From positions 1 through 36,822 of the forward strand of contig LBVN01000002.1 of assembly GCA_000993115.1 (NCBI GenBank): a stretch of DNA of 36,822 bases. The letters are read 5' to 3'. Source of the stretch: Candidatus Woesebacteria bacterium GW2011_GWB1_38_8b (lineage in GTDB: Bacteria > Patescibacteriota > Microgenomatia > UBA8517). Shown piece by piece: positions 1 through 7,415 of the stretch. The position numbers and the translations under genes were made by a program. Position 1 is the stretch's first letter. Every line of letters starts with the position of its first letter. The notes under the pieces were generated by a model. The model was not told the DNA's origin. It was given only the letters and a program-made list of their open reading frames with translations, and did not search any database.

Positions 1-846
1 AATATTATCTTTAAAAAGCCCGACAAAATTATTTATAAACAAGCTCCACCTTGTTTGCCCGTCAGGTAAAGTTGAAAAATTGCTATTTATTATTGAAAGA
101 AATGTTTTTACCCCAAGAAATTTATTTTTCAGTTCAGCCAGGGGATATGATACAACAGGCAAAAAACCTAATGTTAGAATTTTAAACCAGTCACCGAACT
201 TTAATTTCCTTACCTTATCTCTTAAGAGAATCAACAAAACACCGACAACTAAAAATGAATAAGAAAGAATTAAATCGAACTGAGCGATAAAAGAGGTGGA
301 AACTATCATCAAAAATAAGCCTGGCTTAACTTTTTTCGAAAAACTGCTAATTAATCCCGCCCCAATAAATAAAACCGGCCAGAAAATATTTGATAGCGCA
401 GGATTTCCTGTAAAAATTCCGTAAATATATTGCTCATACGAAAACGCAAAAAGAAGCGATGCAAAAATTCCCGCAATTTTTCCAAAATAAGTAGTTCCGA
501 CAGCAAAAACCAATAAAACCCCAAGCGAATTAATTAGTCTAAAAATAATTGATACAAAGTAAGGGTCCCCCCGCCCGAGCAAAAATAGGGGACCGATAAA
601 ATATAAATAAATCGGTCCGTGGTTAATTCCTTTAAATGCCGACGCGGGAGGACCTGATATTTTCAAATCCCCTTTTGTATAAATATTTATTGAGTCGTAA
701 GCATCGCGTGCTTCATCATAACCAAAATAAACTGATTGTCGAAAGTTAATCATCCGGACTGAAAAAGAAATAATAAAAACGCAGGTCAAAAAGAGAACGA
801 TTATTTTATTTTTCGCAATGATTTTATAAAAATTTTGAAGTCTCAC
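1..846 (-). CDS. GT-C-like membrane glycosyltransferase, 5' part, runs off the left edge
   Basis: 282 codons are visible without a stop, and the gene continues beyond base 1. The product begins with a basic N-terminus and a hydrophobic segment (IIVLFLTCVFIISFS), then a first loop with the motif GYDEARDAYDS. Several further membrane segments follow (for example LINSLGVLLVFAVG and IFWPVLFIGAGLI). An acidic D/E-R pair in the first external loop plus many helices is the pattern of the ArnT/PMT (GT39/GT83) superfamily, which transfers sugars from polyprenyl-phosphate donors outside the membrane. The start is a GTG at 846 placed directly after an in-frame TGA. A TAAAAT hexamer ends 6 bases upstream, so a leaderless mRNA is likely. 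The superfamily call is inferred from motif and topology; substrate unknown. Confidence 0.72.
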   Translation of the reverse strand, partial: MRLQNFYKIIAKNKIIVLFLTCVFIISFSVRMINFRQSVYFGYDEARDAYDSINIYTKGDLKISGPPASAFKGINHGPIYLYFIGPLFLLGRGDPYFVSIIFRLINSLGVLLVFAVGTTYFGKIAGIFASLLFAFSYEQYIYGIFTGNPALSNIFWPVLFIGAGLISSFSKKVKPGLFLMIVSTSFIAQFDLILSYSFLVVGVLLILLRDKVRKLKFGDWFKILTLGFLPVVSYPLAELKNKFLGVKTFLSIINSNFSTLPDGQTRWSLFINNFVGLFKDNI

Positions 847-858
847 TCACTGATTTTA
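847..858 (-). promoter_or_regulatory. -10 element for a leaderless glycosyltransferase mRNA
   Basis: TAAAAT lies at 858-853 (minus strand), exactly six bases before the GTG at 846. With a normal -10 to +1 distance, transcription would start on the start codon. No good -35 hexamer and no Shine-Dalgarno sequence are visible. Confidence 0.45.
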
Positions 859-873
859 CACCGAGGGTATTTG

Positions 874-918
874 TTAGGCTACGCGTTCTTTCAAAGCACT
901 ATAAGCAAAGCTTGGCAT
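874..918 (-). other. Duplicated C-terminal codons of the cis-prenyltransferase gene (14-codon mini-ORF)
   Basis: Just downstream of the uppS-like stop codon (924-926), in a different frame, a 14-codon ORF reads MPSFAYSALKERVA and stops. Its last nine residues, YSALKERVA, equal the last nine residues of the upstream gene. Seven of the nine codons differ, and only by synonymous changes; the stops differ too (TGA versus TAA). The spacer contains the 11-bp word AAAGCTTGGCA (907-917, plus strand), which also occurs in the similar duplication behind rpmJ. The mini-ORF is more likely a remnant of another allele's 3' end than a gene. Confidence 0.6.
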
Positions 919-923
919 TTCGC

Positions 924-2198
924 TCAAGCAACACGTTCCTTGAGCGCACTGTAGAATTTTTGAAGGTAATCTTCCGCACGATCCCAATGTTCATCTCCCA
1001 TTCCCCGCTCCGCCATATTTCTCTCAACATTAGCAAGAACTCTTAAGTGCGCCAATTTTGTCGCCTGAAACCTTGAAATTCTATATATTTCAGAATAAAG
1101 ATCACGCGCTATATTTTCTGTTTCCGCCGCTTCCTGAACATTACCTTTAGCTCCCCAGTCCTGCCATAAATTTACTTCAAGTGTCGCAGCCAATGACGGC
1201 TCAAATGCCAATTTAAGTTCACTCTTAATAAGTTTATAAAACTTAACAAGCGTTTTTTTAGATTTAATCCATTTACTTTGTTCACCTGAAACAACGGCAA
1301 CCGTCAAATATTTTGCGGCTTCGACAGCCAAACTTGTTGAAAGCCCAAATTGCTCCTTTAAATGGTTGATAGCGTAATCGCGAAATTTCGTACCCTCCGG
1401 AATTTTTCGAAGTCTCCACCAGTTAAGCTCCAAGTTCGCTGTGAGTTGAGGTTTAAATTTAAAGTGAAATACTTTGTCTTTTGCGCCGAACCTTCTTCTT
1501 CGTCTTGAATAGTCAATTATTGCTGCGCGCAGTTTTTCGGGAGTCATATCCGGTAAATGGTCCGGTTCAAAATAAAATTCTGAATAGACCATTTGCCAAG
1601 GAAGATACCCACTTGTACGTAGCTCACCCGAAGTACGGATAAATAAATCAGGGTTTGGGTATGGTTGACCTGCAGTATAAAGATATTTTTCAAATAGATT
1701 TTCGTCGATTTTGTCGGACGGTATATTGTCGGCAACTATTGCCTTTACCGCCTGAAGAATTTCTTCTCTCCCCCCATAATCCAAAGCCACGTTTAAAATA
1801 TGCGTTTTATTATCTTTAGTTTTTTCTTCGGCGTCCAAAATAATTTTCATCAGATCTCTAGGCAACCTGTCTTTCCGACCAATATGAATAAAACGGACAT
1901 CTTCCTCCATTGCTTCTCTTAACGTTTCCCTAATAGTGTTTTTTACAAGCTCGAAGATCTTCATTTTTTCATTGTGAGGTCTTTTCCAATTCTCCGTCGA
2001 AAATCCCCAAATAGTTAATGTGTGTACTCCCCACTCCCGAGACGCACGAATTACAGATTTTATGGCTTTTGCCCCGGCCTCATGGCCTTTTGTCACGGGA
2101 AGCCCACGGGAACGTGCCCAGCGGCCATTACCGTCTAGAATTACGGCAATATGATTTGGAACAATTGTACCTTTCGGAAGAGTAACCTTTTGGGTCAT
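924..2198 (-). CDS. uppS: Cis-prenyltransferase (undecaprenyl diphosphate synthase family) with long C-terminal extension
   Basis: The enzyme condenses IPP units onto an allylic diphosphate in cis, making the polyprenyl lipid carrier for cell-envelope synthesis. Residues 1-240 are a standard cis-prenyltransferase: HIAVILDGNGRWA with catalytic Asp22, WGFSTENW (64-71), DYGGREEI (140-147), and DLFIRTSGELR (184-194) with the diphosphate-binding Arg188, then YSEFYF. The protein is 424 residues, whereas the family is usually about 230-260. Residues 241-424 are an added, mostly helical-looking region that I do not recognise. The ATG at 2198 is preferred over an in-frame start at 2246 because it gives the family's normal N-terminus and lies 7 bases after TATAAT. 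Confidence 0.9.
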   Translation of the reverse strand: MTQKVTLPKGTIVPNHIAVILDGNGRWARSRGLPVTKGHEAGAKAIKSVIRASREWGVHTLTIWGFSTENWKRPHNEKMKIFELVKNTIRETLREAMEEDVRFIHIGRKDRLPRDLMKIILDAEEKTKDNKTHILNVALDYGGREEILQAVKAIVADNIPSDKIDENLFEKYLYTAGQPYPNPDLFIRTSGELRTSGYLPWQMVYSEFYFEPDHLPDMTPEKLRAAIIDYSRRRRRFGAKDKVFHFKFKPQLTANLELNWWRLRKIPEGTKFRDYAINHLKEQFGLSTSLAVEAAKYLTVAVVSGEQSKWIKSKKTLVKFYKLIKSELKLAFEPSLAATLEVNLWQDWGAKGNVQEAAETENIARDLYSEIYRISRFQATKLAHLRVLANVERNMAERGMGDEHWDRAEDYLQKFYSALKERVA

Positions 2199-2214
2199 GA
2201 GTGAAATTATAACA
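2199..2214 (-). promoter_or_regulatory. Extended -10 promoter of the cis-prenyltransferase gene
   Basis: TGTTATAAT (TGn plus a perfect TATAAT at 2211-2206) ends seven bases before the ATG at 2198, so the predicted +1 falls on or one base before the start codon. The possible -35 (TTAGGA, 2234-2229) is weak, as is common for extended -10 promoters. Confidence 0.6.
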
Positions 2215-2249
2215 TATACGCTACGCTTTCCTAAACGATTGTTCAAGGT

Positions 2250-2261
2250 TATAATTCAAGC
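2250..2261 (+). promoter_or_regulatory. -10 element for a leaderless trans-prenyl synthase mRNA
   Basis: A perfect TATAAT at 2250-2255 is followed by exactly six bases and then the ATG at 2262. It lies back to back with the opposite-strand promoter, so two prenyltransferase genes diverge from one region of about 60 bp. No convincing -35 and no Shine-Dalgarno sequence. Confidence 0.55.
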
Positions 2262-3332
2262 ATGTCAGAGGACCAAACTGCGTTAGAAATATTGTCACAC
2301 TATAAATCATTGGTCTGGCCTGTTGTAGATAAATACATTAATGTTCCTGATTATCCAAAACAATTTCGAATTCCATCAAAATATCAGAACTTGGTTGATC
2401 ATCAAATGGAAATTATCAATGATTATCCAACGCGAAAAGGTAAGTACCTTAGACCTACAATTTTAATTCTTACTTGTTTGGCCATGAATGGAAAAATAGA
2501 AGAGGTGTTAAATACAGCTGCAGCAATGCAAATTTCAGAAGAATGGATTTTAATTCATGACGACGTAGAAGATGACTCAGAGGAACGAAGAGGACAATTA
2601 ACATTGCACAAGAAATATTCTTTTGGCCATGCTGTAAATGCTGGAGATGCTCTTTTTGCAATTCAACAAAAAGCAATTACTAATAATTTTGGTGTATTGT
2701 CACCTAAAATCGCAAAAAATATTGCGGATGAATTCTTCTTAATAATGTCCCGTACAACAATAGGTCAAGGAGTGGAAATCTCCTATATCAAGGATAAAAT
2801 AGTAGAATACTCAGATGAGGATTGGTTTTTCATTGCGGATAGTAAATCATCTTATTACACCGTGGCGGGACCAATTAGATTGGGTGCAATCATTGCAGGT
2901 GCTACTGAGAACCAACTTAACGATTTAGCAGAGTTTGGTAAAAATCTCGGCAGATCGTTTCAAATAATCGATGACATTCTTGATATAACATCAAACTTTA
3001 AGGGGTTAAAAAATCAAAAAGGTAACGACGTCTACGAAGGTAAAAGAACTTTAATTCTCGGTCATTTATTACGTACTATTAAGGGAGAAAATAAAAAAAA
3101 GGTAATTGAAATCATTTTAAAAAATCGTTCATATAAATCGGCAACCGAAGTTGATTGGGTAATCCAACAAATGCATTTGTACGGAAGCATCGACTACTCT
3201 AAAAAAATTGCATTAAAGTTCAAACAAAAAGCAGAAATTGTACTAGATAATAAGTTAAAATTTTTATACAAAGAACCTTATATCAATGAACTTAGGACAT
3301 TGATGAACTTTGTATTAGAACGGGATCATTAA
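2262..3332 (+). CDS. Trans-polyprenyl diphosphate synthase (FPP/GGPP synthase family)
   Basis: The enzyme joins IPP to allylic diphosphates head to tail, supplying the primer for the neighbouring cis-prenyltransferase. Both aspartate-rich metal-binding motifs are present: DDVED at 100-104 followed by RR at 109-110, and DDILD at 237-241. GKYLRP (60-65) and GQGVE (168-172) also match the family. Length (356 aa) is normal to slightly long. The residue five before the first DD is Trp95; a bulky aromatic there usually limits product length, so a C15-C20 product is my inference. It is transcribed away from the cis-prenyltransferase and converges on the decayed CYTH remnant at 3344. Confidence 0.9.
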   Translation: MSEDQTALEILSHYKSLVWPVVDKYINVPDYPKQFRIPSKYQNLVDHQMEIINDYPTRKGKYLRPTILILTCLAMNGKIEEVLNTAAAMQISEEWILIHDDVEDDSEERRGQLTLHKKYSFGHAVNAGDALFAIQQKAITNNFGVLSPKIAKNIADEFFLIMSRTTIGQGVEISYIKDKIVEYSDEDWFFIADSKSSYYTVAGPIRLGAIIAGATENQLNDLAEFGKNLGRSFQIIDDILDITSNFKGLKNQKGNDVYEGKRTLILGHLLRTIKGENKKKVIEIILKNRSYKSATEVDWVIQQMHLYGSIDYSKKIALKFKQKAEIVLDNKLKFLYKEPYINELRTLMNFVLERDH

Positions 3333-3343
3333 AATACGAGGGG

Positions 3344-3500
3344 TCACTCAATCACTTCAACCTTAATCTCCTTTGGAAAAAGAAGCATGAATGCATAACC
3401 CTGATAGTTTCTTGAAATTTTGCCGGGACTAAATCATTTAAAAAATCAGATATTTTCTCTGGCTTTATATGAGTTTTAAGTCAGCCAGCTTGGTTTTCCT
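3344..3500 (-). pseudogene. Remnant of a CYTH-domain gene 3' end
   Basis: Translating two overlapping frames gives a C-terminus very like that of the intact CYTH protein at 4119-4697. One frame reads IKPEKISDFLNDLVPAKF and, after a one-base shift near 3408-3416, the other reads NYQGYAFMLLFPKEIKVEVIE and stops. The intact paralogue has FLKEFNPGKISINYVGYPF and then QLLFPKEVEYESL. Upstream of 3500 the frame is closed by a stop, and the fragment overlaps the end of the kinase-like ORF. No start or complete domain remains, so this is a decayed second copy. Confidence 0.65.
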
Positions 3501-3907
3501 TCAACATTCACACCTAGTTTTTCCATAGCCAGTATCACTCGTTCGCTGGCTTTTAGACGTTCTTTTACCTCCTCCAAATTTTGGGGGTCAACGCCACTTT
3601 TTTCTGACTTGAGCTTACTATCTTGCCTTTGCCATATTAGTTCTGCTTGTTGATCAAAATTGTCCGCATCGGGAACAACATATCTGACGGAATCAGGAAG
3701 AACAGCCTTTACTTTGTGTCGAGTTAGGGCAACTATCGCACTGTCCAGGTTATCTCTTAATTCTTCCCACATTAACCATTTGAAGGTTTGCTCCGAATCC
3801 ACCACAACATTATTACCTTGCTTCGCCAGCTCATACACCGTTTTATGAAGTGCTAATGAAATTAAACCAAAGTATCGAAAACCGTCATTTTTGTATCTCT
3901 CTTTCAA
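3476..3907 (-). pseudogene. P-loop kinase-like gene, 3' part after a frameshift
   Basis: This 143-codon frame begins at a TTG that overlaps the stop of the upstream P-loop ORF (TTGA, 3904-3907). It reads LKERYKNDGFRYFGL and later NVVVDSEQTFKWLMWEELRD, followed by a charged helical C-terminal half. It has no nucleotide-binding loop of its own. It looks like the rest of the P-loop protein encoded just upstream in another frame; together they would be about 210 residues, a normal size for a thymidylate-kinase-like enzyme. Whether the two pieces are made separately, joined by frameshifting, or dead cannot be decided here. Confidence 0.5.
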
Positions 3908-4113
3908 TCTTTCAAGTCTTTCTTTATCCCCTCAGGAATTGGCCATGACTGAGGCTGAGTGCCTTTAATAAGGAGTGTTTCCGGTTTCTCTCGGACTAGT
4001 TGGTTAGCTAGAAAGCTTTTGCCTCCACCATCAGGTCCCACCAAAACCACAACATGTCCGAATCCGGGTTCCTTTTCTAATAACTTTATGCCTTCTTTAA
4101 CTTCGGTACTCAT
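3904..4113 (-). pseudogene. P-loop kinase-like gene, 5' part (thymidylate kinase-like)
   Basis: The 69-residue product contains a full Walker A loop (GHVVVLVGPDGGGKSF; loop at residues 26-33) and stops soon after. The remaining kinase sequence continues in the -1 frame at 3907. Order and spacing suggest a nucleotide-kinase-fold protein such as those of the dTMP kinase superfamily, but no diagnostic substrate motif is visible. It starts six bases after the CYTH stop codon, so it was probably co-transcribed with the CYTH and isopentenyl phosphate kinase genes. No strong slippery heptamer is present at the junction, which favours a frameshift mutation over programmed frameshifting. Confidence 0.5.
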
Positions 4114-4118
4114 TTTAG

Positions 4119-4697
4119 CTAGAGACTCTCGTACTCTACTTCCTTGGGAAATAATAATTGGAAGGGATAACCCACATAATTTATCGAAATTTTCCCTGGG
4201 TTAAATTCTTTCAAAAATTTAATCATCCTCCTCGTTATTTCTGCGGGTTTTACTTTTGTAGGCTTTCCTTTATATTCTACTTCCACAAAATCTCCAAGTC
4301 CATTAATAGAGTCCACCGCAATTTCATAATCCTCATATACCCATATTTTTCGAGTCTTTTCAACAGTTACAAGTTTTTTCATATTTAATGCCCTAAATAT
4401 ATTTTTAAGCTGCTTTAAATCCGAAATTTCGCTTTCGTATTCGTCGCAGAAATGACTCCTACCATCTTTTTCAAGATGCCAATTTTTATAATTTATGGAA
4501 TATTTTTTACCAGATTTTCTAAGTCTTAACCATTCCAGAATTGGCCGCACGCCGGTAAAATCCCTATAAGCCGGAGTGAAATATGTATCGACCTGATGTT
4601 GTTGCCCAACAAATTTTCCATTTTTTTCCAAAAAAGAAATTAGTTTATTACTGCGCTGGATTTGCACCTGTATTTCGATTTCTTTATTTTTCGCCAT
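4119..4697 (-). CDS. CYTH-domain protein (class IV adenylate cyclase / triphosphatase family)
   Basis: CYTH proteins form a tunnel that binds triphosphates with paired acidic and basic residues. Seen here (192 aa): the N-terminal ExEx motif EIEIQVQIQ, LRLRKSG, the acidic pair in CDEYESEISD, a basic KTRKIW, and DSINGLGDFVEVE, all in family order. The usual third charged residue of ExExK is Gln here. The ATG at 4697 is chosen over one at 4721 because it puts the ExEx motif at residues 6-9; it overlaps the end of the kinase gene upstream by 14 bases, implying translational coupling. Whether it hydrolyses triphosphates or cyclises ATP is unknown. A decayed paralogue tail lies at 3344-3500. Confidence 0.75.
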   Translation of the reverse strand: MAKNKEIEIQVQIQRSNKLISFLEKNGKFVGQQHQVDTYFTPAYRDFTGVRPILEWLRLRKSGKKYSINYKNWHLEKDGRSHFCDEYESEISDLKQLKNIFRALNMKKLVTVEKTRKIWVYEDYEIAVDSINGLGDFVEVEYKGKPTKVKPAEITRRMIKFLKEFNPGKISINYVGYPFQLLFPKEVEYESL

Positions 4698-5499
4698 GTA
4701 AGAATATAATTTTTGTACCAATATCTTCTCCTGTCAGGGCTTTATATACACTCCCCTTAGCTAACGCGTTAAAAATATGACAACTTAACGGACGGGTTTT
4801 TATTTTGAATATTTCCTCTAATTTTCCCCGCATTCCTCCGGTTACATCTAAATCTCCCGAATGACTCACCAATTTAAGAACGGATTTGTAATTGCTATCA
4901 TTTATATCGGGGATATGGACTGCGTTTGTGTTTTTATTCGGATCATTATCGTAAATACCATTAACATTAGTTCCAAAATATAGTTCATTAATTTTTAATC
5001 CTTCCATAATGTATGGCGTAATTTGATCGCCGGAAAGGATGCTGAATTTATAGTCCGAATCAATCACGGTATCTCCCCACAAAAACGGCAGTAACCCACG
5101 ATTTAAACCTTCTGAAATATTTTTTGTGAAAGCCTTCTCAATTCTTCTTTTTTTTAATAAAAAAACGGATGATGGCATTATAGGAAACAAGGGTACTTTG
5201 TGTTTATGAAATATCTCAGCGATTTGAATTGACATTTTTTGCATATTTGTAGTGGTTAAAGTAAATCCAATGTTGCTTTTAATTTTTTTGGAAGAGTTTA
5301 AATTGAATTTATGCGCAAGCGGGTGACCAAAAGATCCAGCTCCGGACACTAATATTAATTTGTTAACCCTGCTTTCTTTAAGCCATAAGGAAATATCTTT
5401 TGCAATACTTTTGACAACATCGACATTTAGCGCAGAATCCTTATTCTTATAAGTCACAACACTTCCACCAATTTTAAGAACTTTGATATTTTTTGCCAT
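4684..5499 (-). CDS. Isopentenyl phosphate kinase
   Basis: This amino-acid-kinase-fold enzyme phosphorylates isopentenyl phosphate to IPP with ATP. Motifs seen: KIGGS near the N-terminus (9-13); VSGAGSFGHPLAHKF (51-65), whose His59 is the residue that distinguishes isopentenyl phosphate kinases from other members of the fold; SILSGDQITPY; TNVNGIYDNDP; and DVTGGMRGK. Length (271 aa) fits the family. The gene directly follows the decarboxylase (ATG next to its stop), so the pair is an operon. Together they point to the alternative mevalonate route, in which phosphomevalonate is decarboxylated before the second phosphorylation. This kinase is mainly archaeal and patchy in bacteria such as some Chloroflexi and CPR. 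Confidence 0.88.
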   Translation of the reverse strand: MAKNIKVLKIGGSVVTYKNKDSALNVDVVKSIAKDISLWLKESRVNKLILVSGAGSFGHPLAHKFNLNSSKKIKSNIGFTLTTTNMQKMSIQIAEIFHKHKVPLFPIMPSSVFLLKKRRIEKAFTKNISEGLNRGLLPFLWGDTVIDSDYKFSILSGDQITPYIMEGLKINELYFGTNVNGIYDNDPNKNTNAVHIPDINDSNYKSVLKLVSHSGDLDVTGGMRGKLEEIFKIKTRPLSCHIFNALAKGSVYKALTGEDIGTKIIFLHGEK

Positions 5500-6510
5500 T
5501 TAAAACAAATGTTTGTTTGTTAATTGAGTACCTCGACAAGGTTTATTAGAAATAGTAAATAATACTTCAGGAAGTCTTTTAAACCTCGAGTTTAACTTAG
5601 AAACATCTTTTGCCAGACAAATTACGTGAACATTAGCCCCGGCATCCATTGTAAAAAAACCTGTTAATCCAACTTCTCTCCACTTTCTAATTTTGTTCAT
5701 GATTTCAACTGTGCCTTTATTCCAATAAAATATAGGCGGGTTTGATGTCATTGCCATAACATGCAGTTCAATTGCCTCTTGCTCAATAAGCTCACCCAAT
5801 TTTAAAAAGTTTTTCTTTTTAATTGCACCAATTACCCCAAGAGTTCTTCGTTGAAGATTTTTTTGACGTGTTTTGAAAAAGGGACTTGTAAGCGCAACAC
5901 CATGCCCTTCAGTAGAACTTTTCTTTTTCATTTTCTCAACAACCACCACGATATCTCTTAAGTCCCAATAACTTTCAGGGGCAATTTGAGCAGCAAAAGA
6001 AGTAGCATTGTTCGCTCCTTTTTTCCACCAGGCAAAACCATCGACTATAGATCTTGATGCAGATCCTGATCCGATTCTGGCCAAAATTGATAACTCTTTT
6101 TCTGATAGCGTTAAATCGGATGCAACACTTCCTGCCAGTGCAAGCGCAGAAAAAGCTGATGCGGACGAAGCAATTCCTGAGTCGGAAGGGAAATTATTTT
6201 TTGACACTACTTTAACGCCGTATGAAACTCCGGATTTTTCGCGGATTAAATCAATGATATTTAACACCCGAAGTTTTTTATCTTCCGCCAATTCTTTCCC
6301 ATCAACAATGACTTTATCACTTCTGAAACGCGGGTTAAATTCAACAGTTGTTGTTGTTAAGCATTTATCCAAATTCATCGAGACAGAGTCATTGAAAGGA
6401 ATATTAAGCTTAGAATTTTTCTTACCCCAGTATTTAATAAAAGCGATATTTGCAGGGGATACCGCTGTTGCTTTGGAGGTTTTAGATCTTCTTAAAATTC
6501 TTTTTCCCAT
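5500..6510 (-). CDS. Mevalonate-pathway decarboxylase (phosphomevalonate or diphosphomevalonate decarboxylase)
   Basis: A GHMP-superfamily enzyme that performs ATP-dependent decarboxylation to isopentenyl phosphate or IPP. Motifs: ANIAFIKYWGKKN (20-32), the phosphate-binding loop PSDSGIASSASAFSA (108-122), SGSASRSI (148-155), KSSTEGH, and MDAGANVHV with the catalytic Asp289. The full length is 336 aa. Because isopentenyl phosphate kinase follows immediately, the monophosphate substrate is the more economical reading, but the sequence alone does not decide between the two activities. It begins 57 bases after rpsI ends, and a TATAAC hexamer (6524-6519) sits eight bases before the ATG, so it probably has its own promoter and a near-leaderless mRNA. 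Confidence 0.88.
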   Translation of the reverse strand: MGKRILRRSKTSKATAVSPANIAFIKYWGKKNSKLNIPFNDSVSMNLDKCLTTTTVEFNPRFRSDKVIVDGKELAEDKKLRVLNIIDLIREKSGVSYGVKVVSKNNFPSDSGIASSASAFSALALAGSVASDLTLSEKELSILARIGSGSASRSIVDGFAWWKKGANNATSFAAQIAPESYWDLRDIVVVVEKMKKKSSTEGHGVALTSPFFKTRQKNLQRRTLGVIGAIKKKNFLKLGELIEQEAIELHVMAMTSNPPIFYWNKGTVEIMNKIRKWREVGLTGFFTMDAGANVHVICLAKDVSKLNSRFKRLPEVLFTISNKPCRGTQLTNKHLF

Positions 6511-6524
6511 AGATATAAGTTATA
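6511..6524 (-). promoter_or_regulatory. Possible -10 element before the decarboxylase gene
   Basis: The 57-base gap after rpsI ends in a very AT-rich stretch with TATAAC at 6524-6519, eight bases from the ATG at 6510. It would give a leader of zero to two bases. There is no clear -35, and the AT-rich context makes chance matches easy. Confidence 0.3.
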
Positions 6525-6566
6525 TATACAGGAAATTAATTCTCATTTCATCCCTTGAAGTAAAAG

Positions 6567-6983
6567 TTATCGCTTTGGCGATTGTTTCTTTCGTCTTGCC
6601 TTTCCACCTGTTCCGACTTTGCGTCGTTCTCGGATTCTTGCATCGCGGGTTAAAAGTCCTGCTGTTTTAAGAGGTTTTCTGAATTTTTCTTTATCTTCTT
6701 TAACAAATGCTTTGGAAATTGCGTGAGCAACGGCTTCAACTTGTCCCTGTTTTCCACCGCCAATTACCCGAACAGTTACATAATATTTTTCGGAAACATC
6801 TAAGATTCTAAATGGTCTTGACCAAATATCCCGGTTAACAGACCCCGGGAAATATTTTTCTATCGGCATGGAATTCACCGTACTCTCACCTTTTCCTTTA
6901 AAAAGGCTGACTCTGGCGGATGCAGATTTTCTGCGTCCAACGGAGTAAGAATAATTTGTTTTTTTAATTTTTGCCTTTACCAT
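6567..6983 (-). CDS. rpsI: 30S ribosomal protein S9
   Basis: S9 binds the 3' major domain of 16S rRNA, and its basic tail reaches the P-site tRNA. Seen: SVGRRKSASARVSL at the N-terminus, VIGGGKQGQVEAVAHAISKA in the core, and the basic end RIRERRKVGTGGKARRKKQSPKR-like tail (final Lys-Arg as in the family). 138 aa, normal length. It starts one base after rplM ends, the usual L13-S9 pair, and closes the long ribosomal series. Confidence 0.97.
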   Translation of the reverse strand: MVKAKIKKTNYSYSVGRRKSASARVSLFKGKGESTVNSMPIEKYFPGSVNRDIWSRPFRILDVSEKYYVTVRVIGGGKQGQVEAVAHAISKAFVKEDKEKFRKPLKTAGLLTRDARIRERRKVGTGGKARRKKQSPKR

Positions 6984-6984
6984 T

Positions 6985-7410
6985 TTATTTATTTTCTCCT
7001 AAAAACCTATTTTCATAAGGGTGTTCGCTACCTTCGTAAACTTTAAGTCTTGCCATTCGCTTTGCAGTCAAACGATTTGTTGGAATCATACCATAAATTG
7101 CCTTTTCAATTATACGGGTCGGCATCTCGTCCATCATCTTTTGCACTTTTACTTCTTTAAATCCCCCCGGGTGTCCCGAATGGCTTTGATAAACCTTATT
7201 TGCCATTTTTGCCCCGGTTAATACGATATCTTTCGCATTGATAATTACAACATAATCACCCATATCCAAATGCGGGGTATATATTACTTTATGTTTACCG
7301 ATTAAAAACTTTGCAGCTTCTGTTGCAAGCCTTCCCAATACTTTTCCTTTTGCATCAAATAAATGCCAAGTTCTTTTAATATCTTTTGCTTTTGGTTGAT
7401 ATGTTTTCAT
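6985..7410 (-). CDS. rplM: 50S ribosomal protein L13
   Basis: L13 is an early-assembling 23S rRNA binder. Seen: KRTWHLFDAKGKVLGRLAT at the N-terminus, GDYVVIINAKDIVLTGAK, the PGGFKEV segment and the MIPTNRLTAKRMARLKVYEGSEHPY-type C-terminal helix. 141 aa, full length. Five bases separate it from rplQ and one base from rpsI, so it is co-transcribed with both. Confidence 0.97.
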   Translation of the reverse strand: MKTYQPKAKDIKRTWHLFDAKGKVLGRLATEAAKFLIGKHKVIYTPHLDMGDYVVIINAKDIVLTGAKMANKVYQSHSGHPGGFKEVKVQKMMDEMPTRIIEKAIYGMIPTNRLTAKRMARLKVYEGSEHPYENRFLGENK

Positions 7411-7415
7411 AAATT

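Noticed and set aside
80-262. Plus-strand ORFs opposite the glycosyltransferase, ribosomal and polymerase genes
   Set aside because: They are antisense or out-of-frame shadows of clear coding genes, with low-complexity products and no family motifs.
3895-3915. Programmed -1 frameshift joining the two kinase ORFs
   Set aside because: The frames do differ by -1 and overlap, but no X-XXY-YYZ slippery heptamer or clear downstream structure is present. A mutation, or coupling through the TTGA overlap, is simpler.
3476-6510. Reassigned genetic code (TGA read as an amino acid, as in some CPR groups)
   Set aside because: TGA ends several intact genes (for example the cis-prenyltransferase and rpoC) at the expected C-terminal positions, and conserved genes have no internal TGA.
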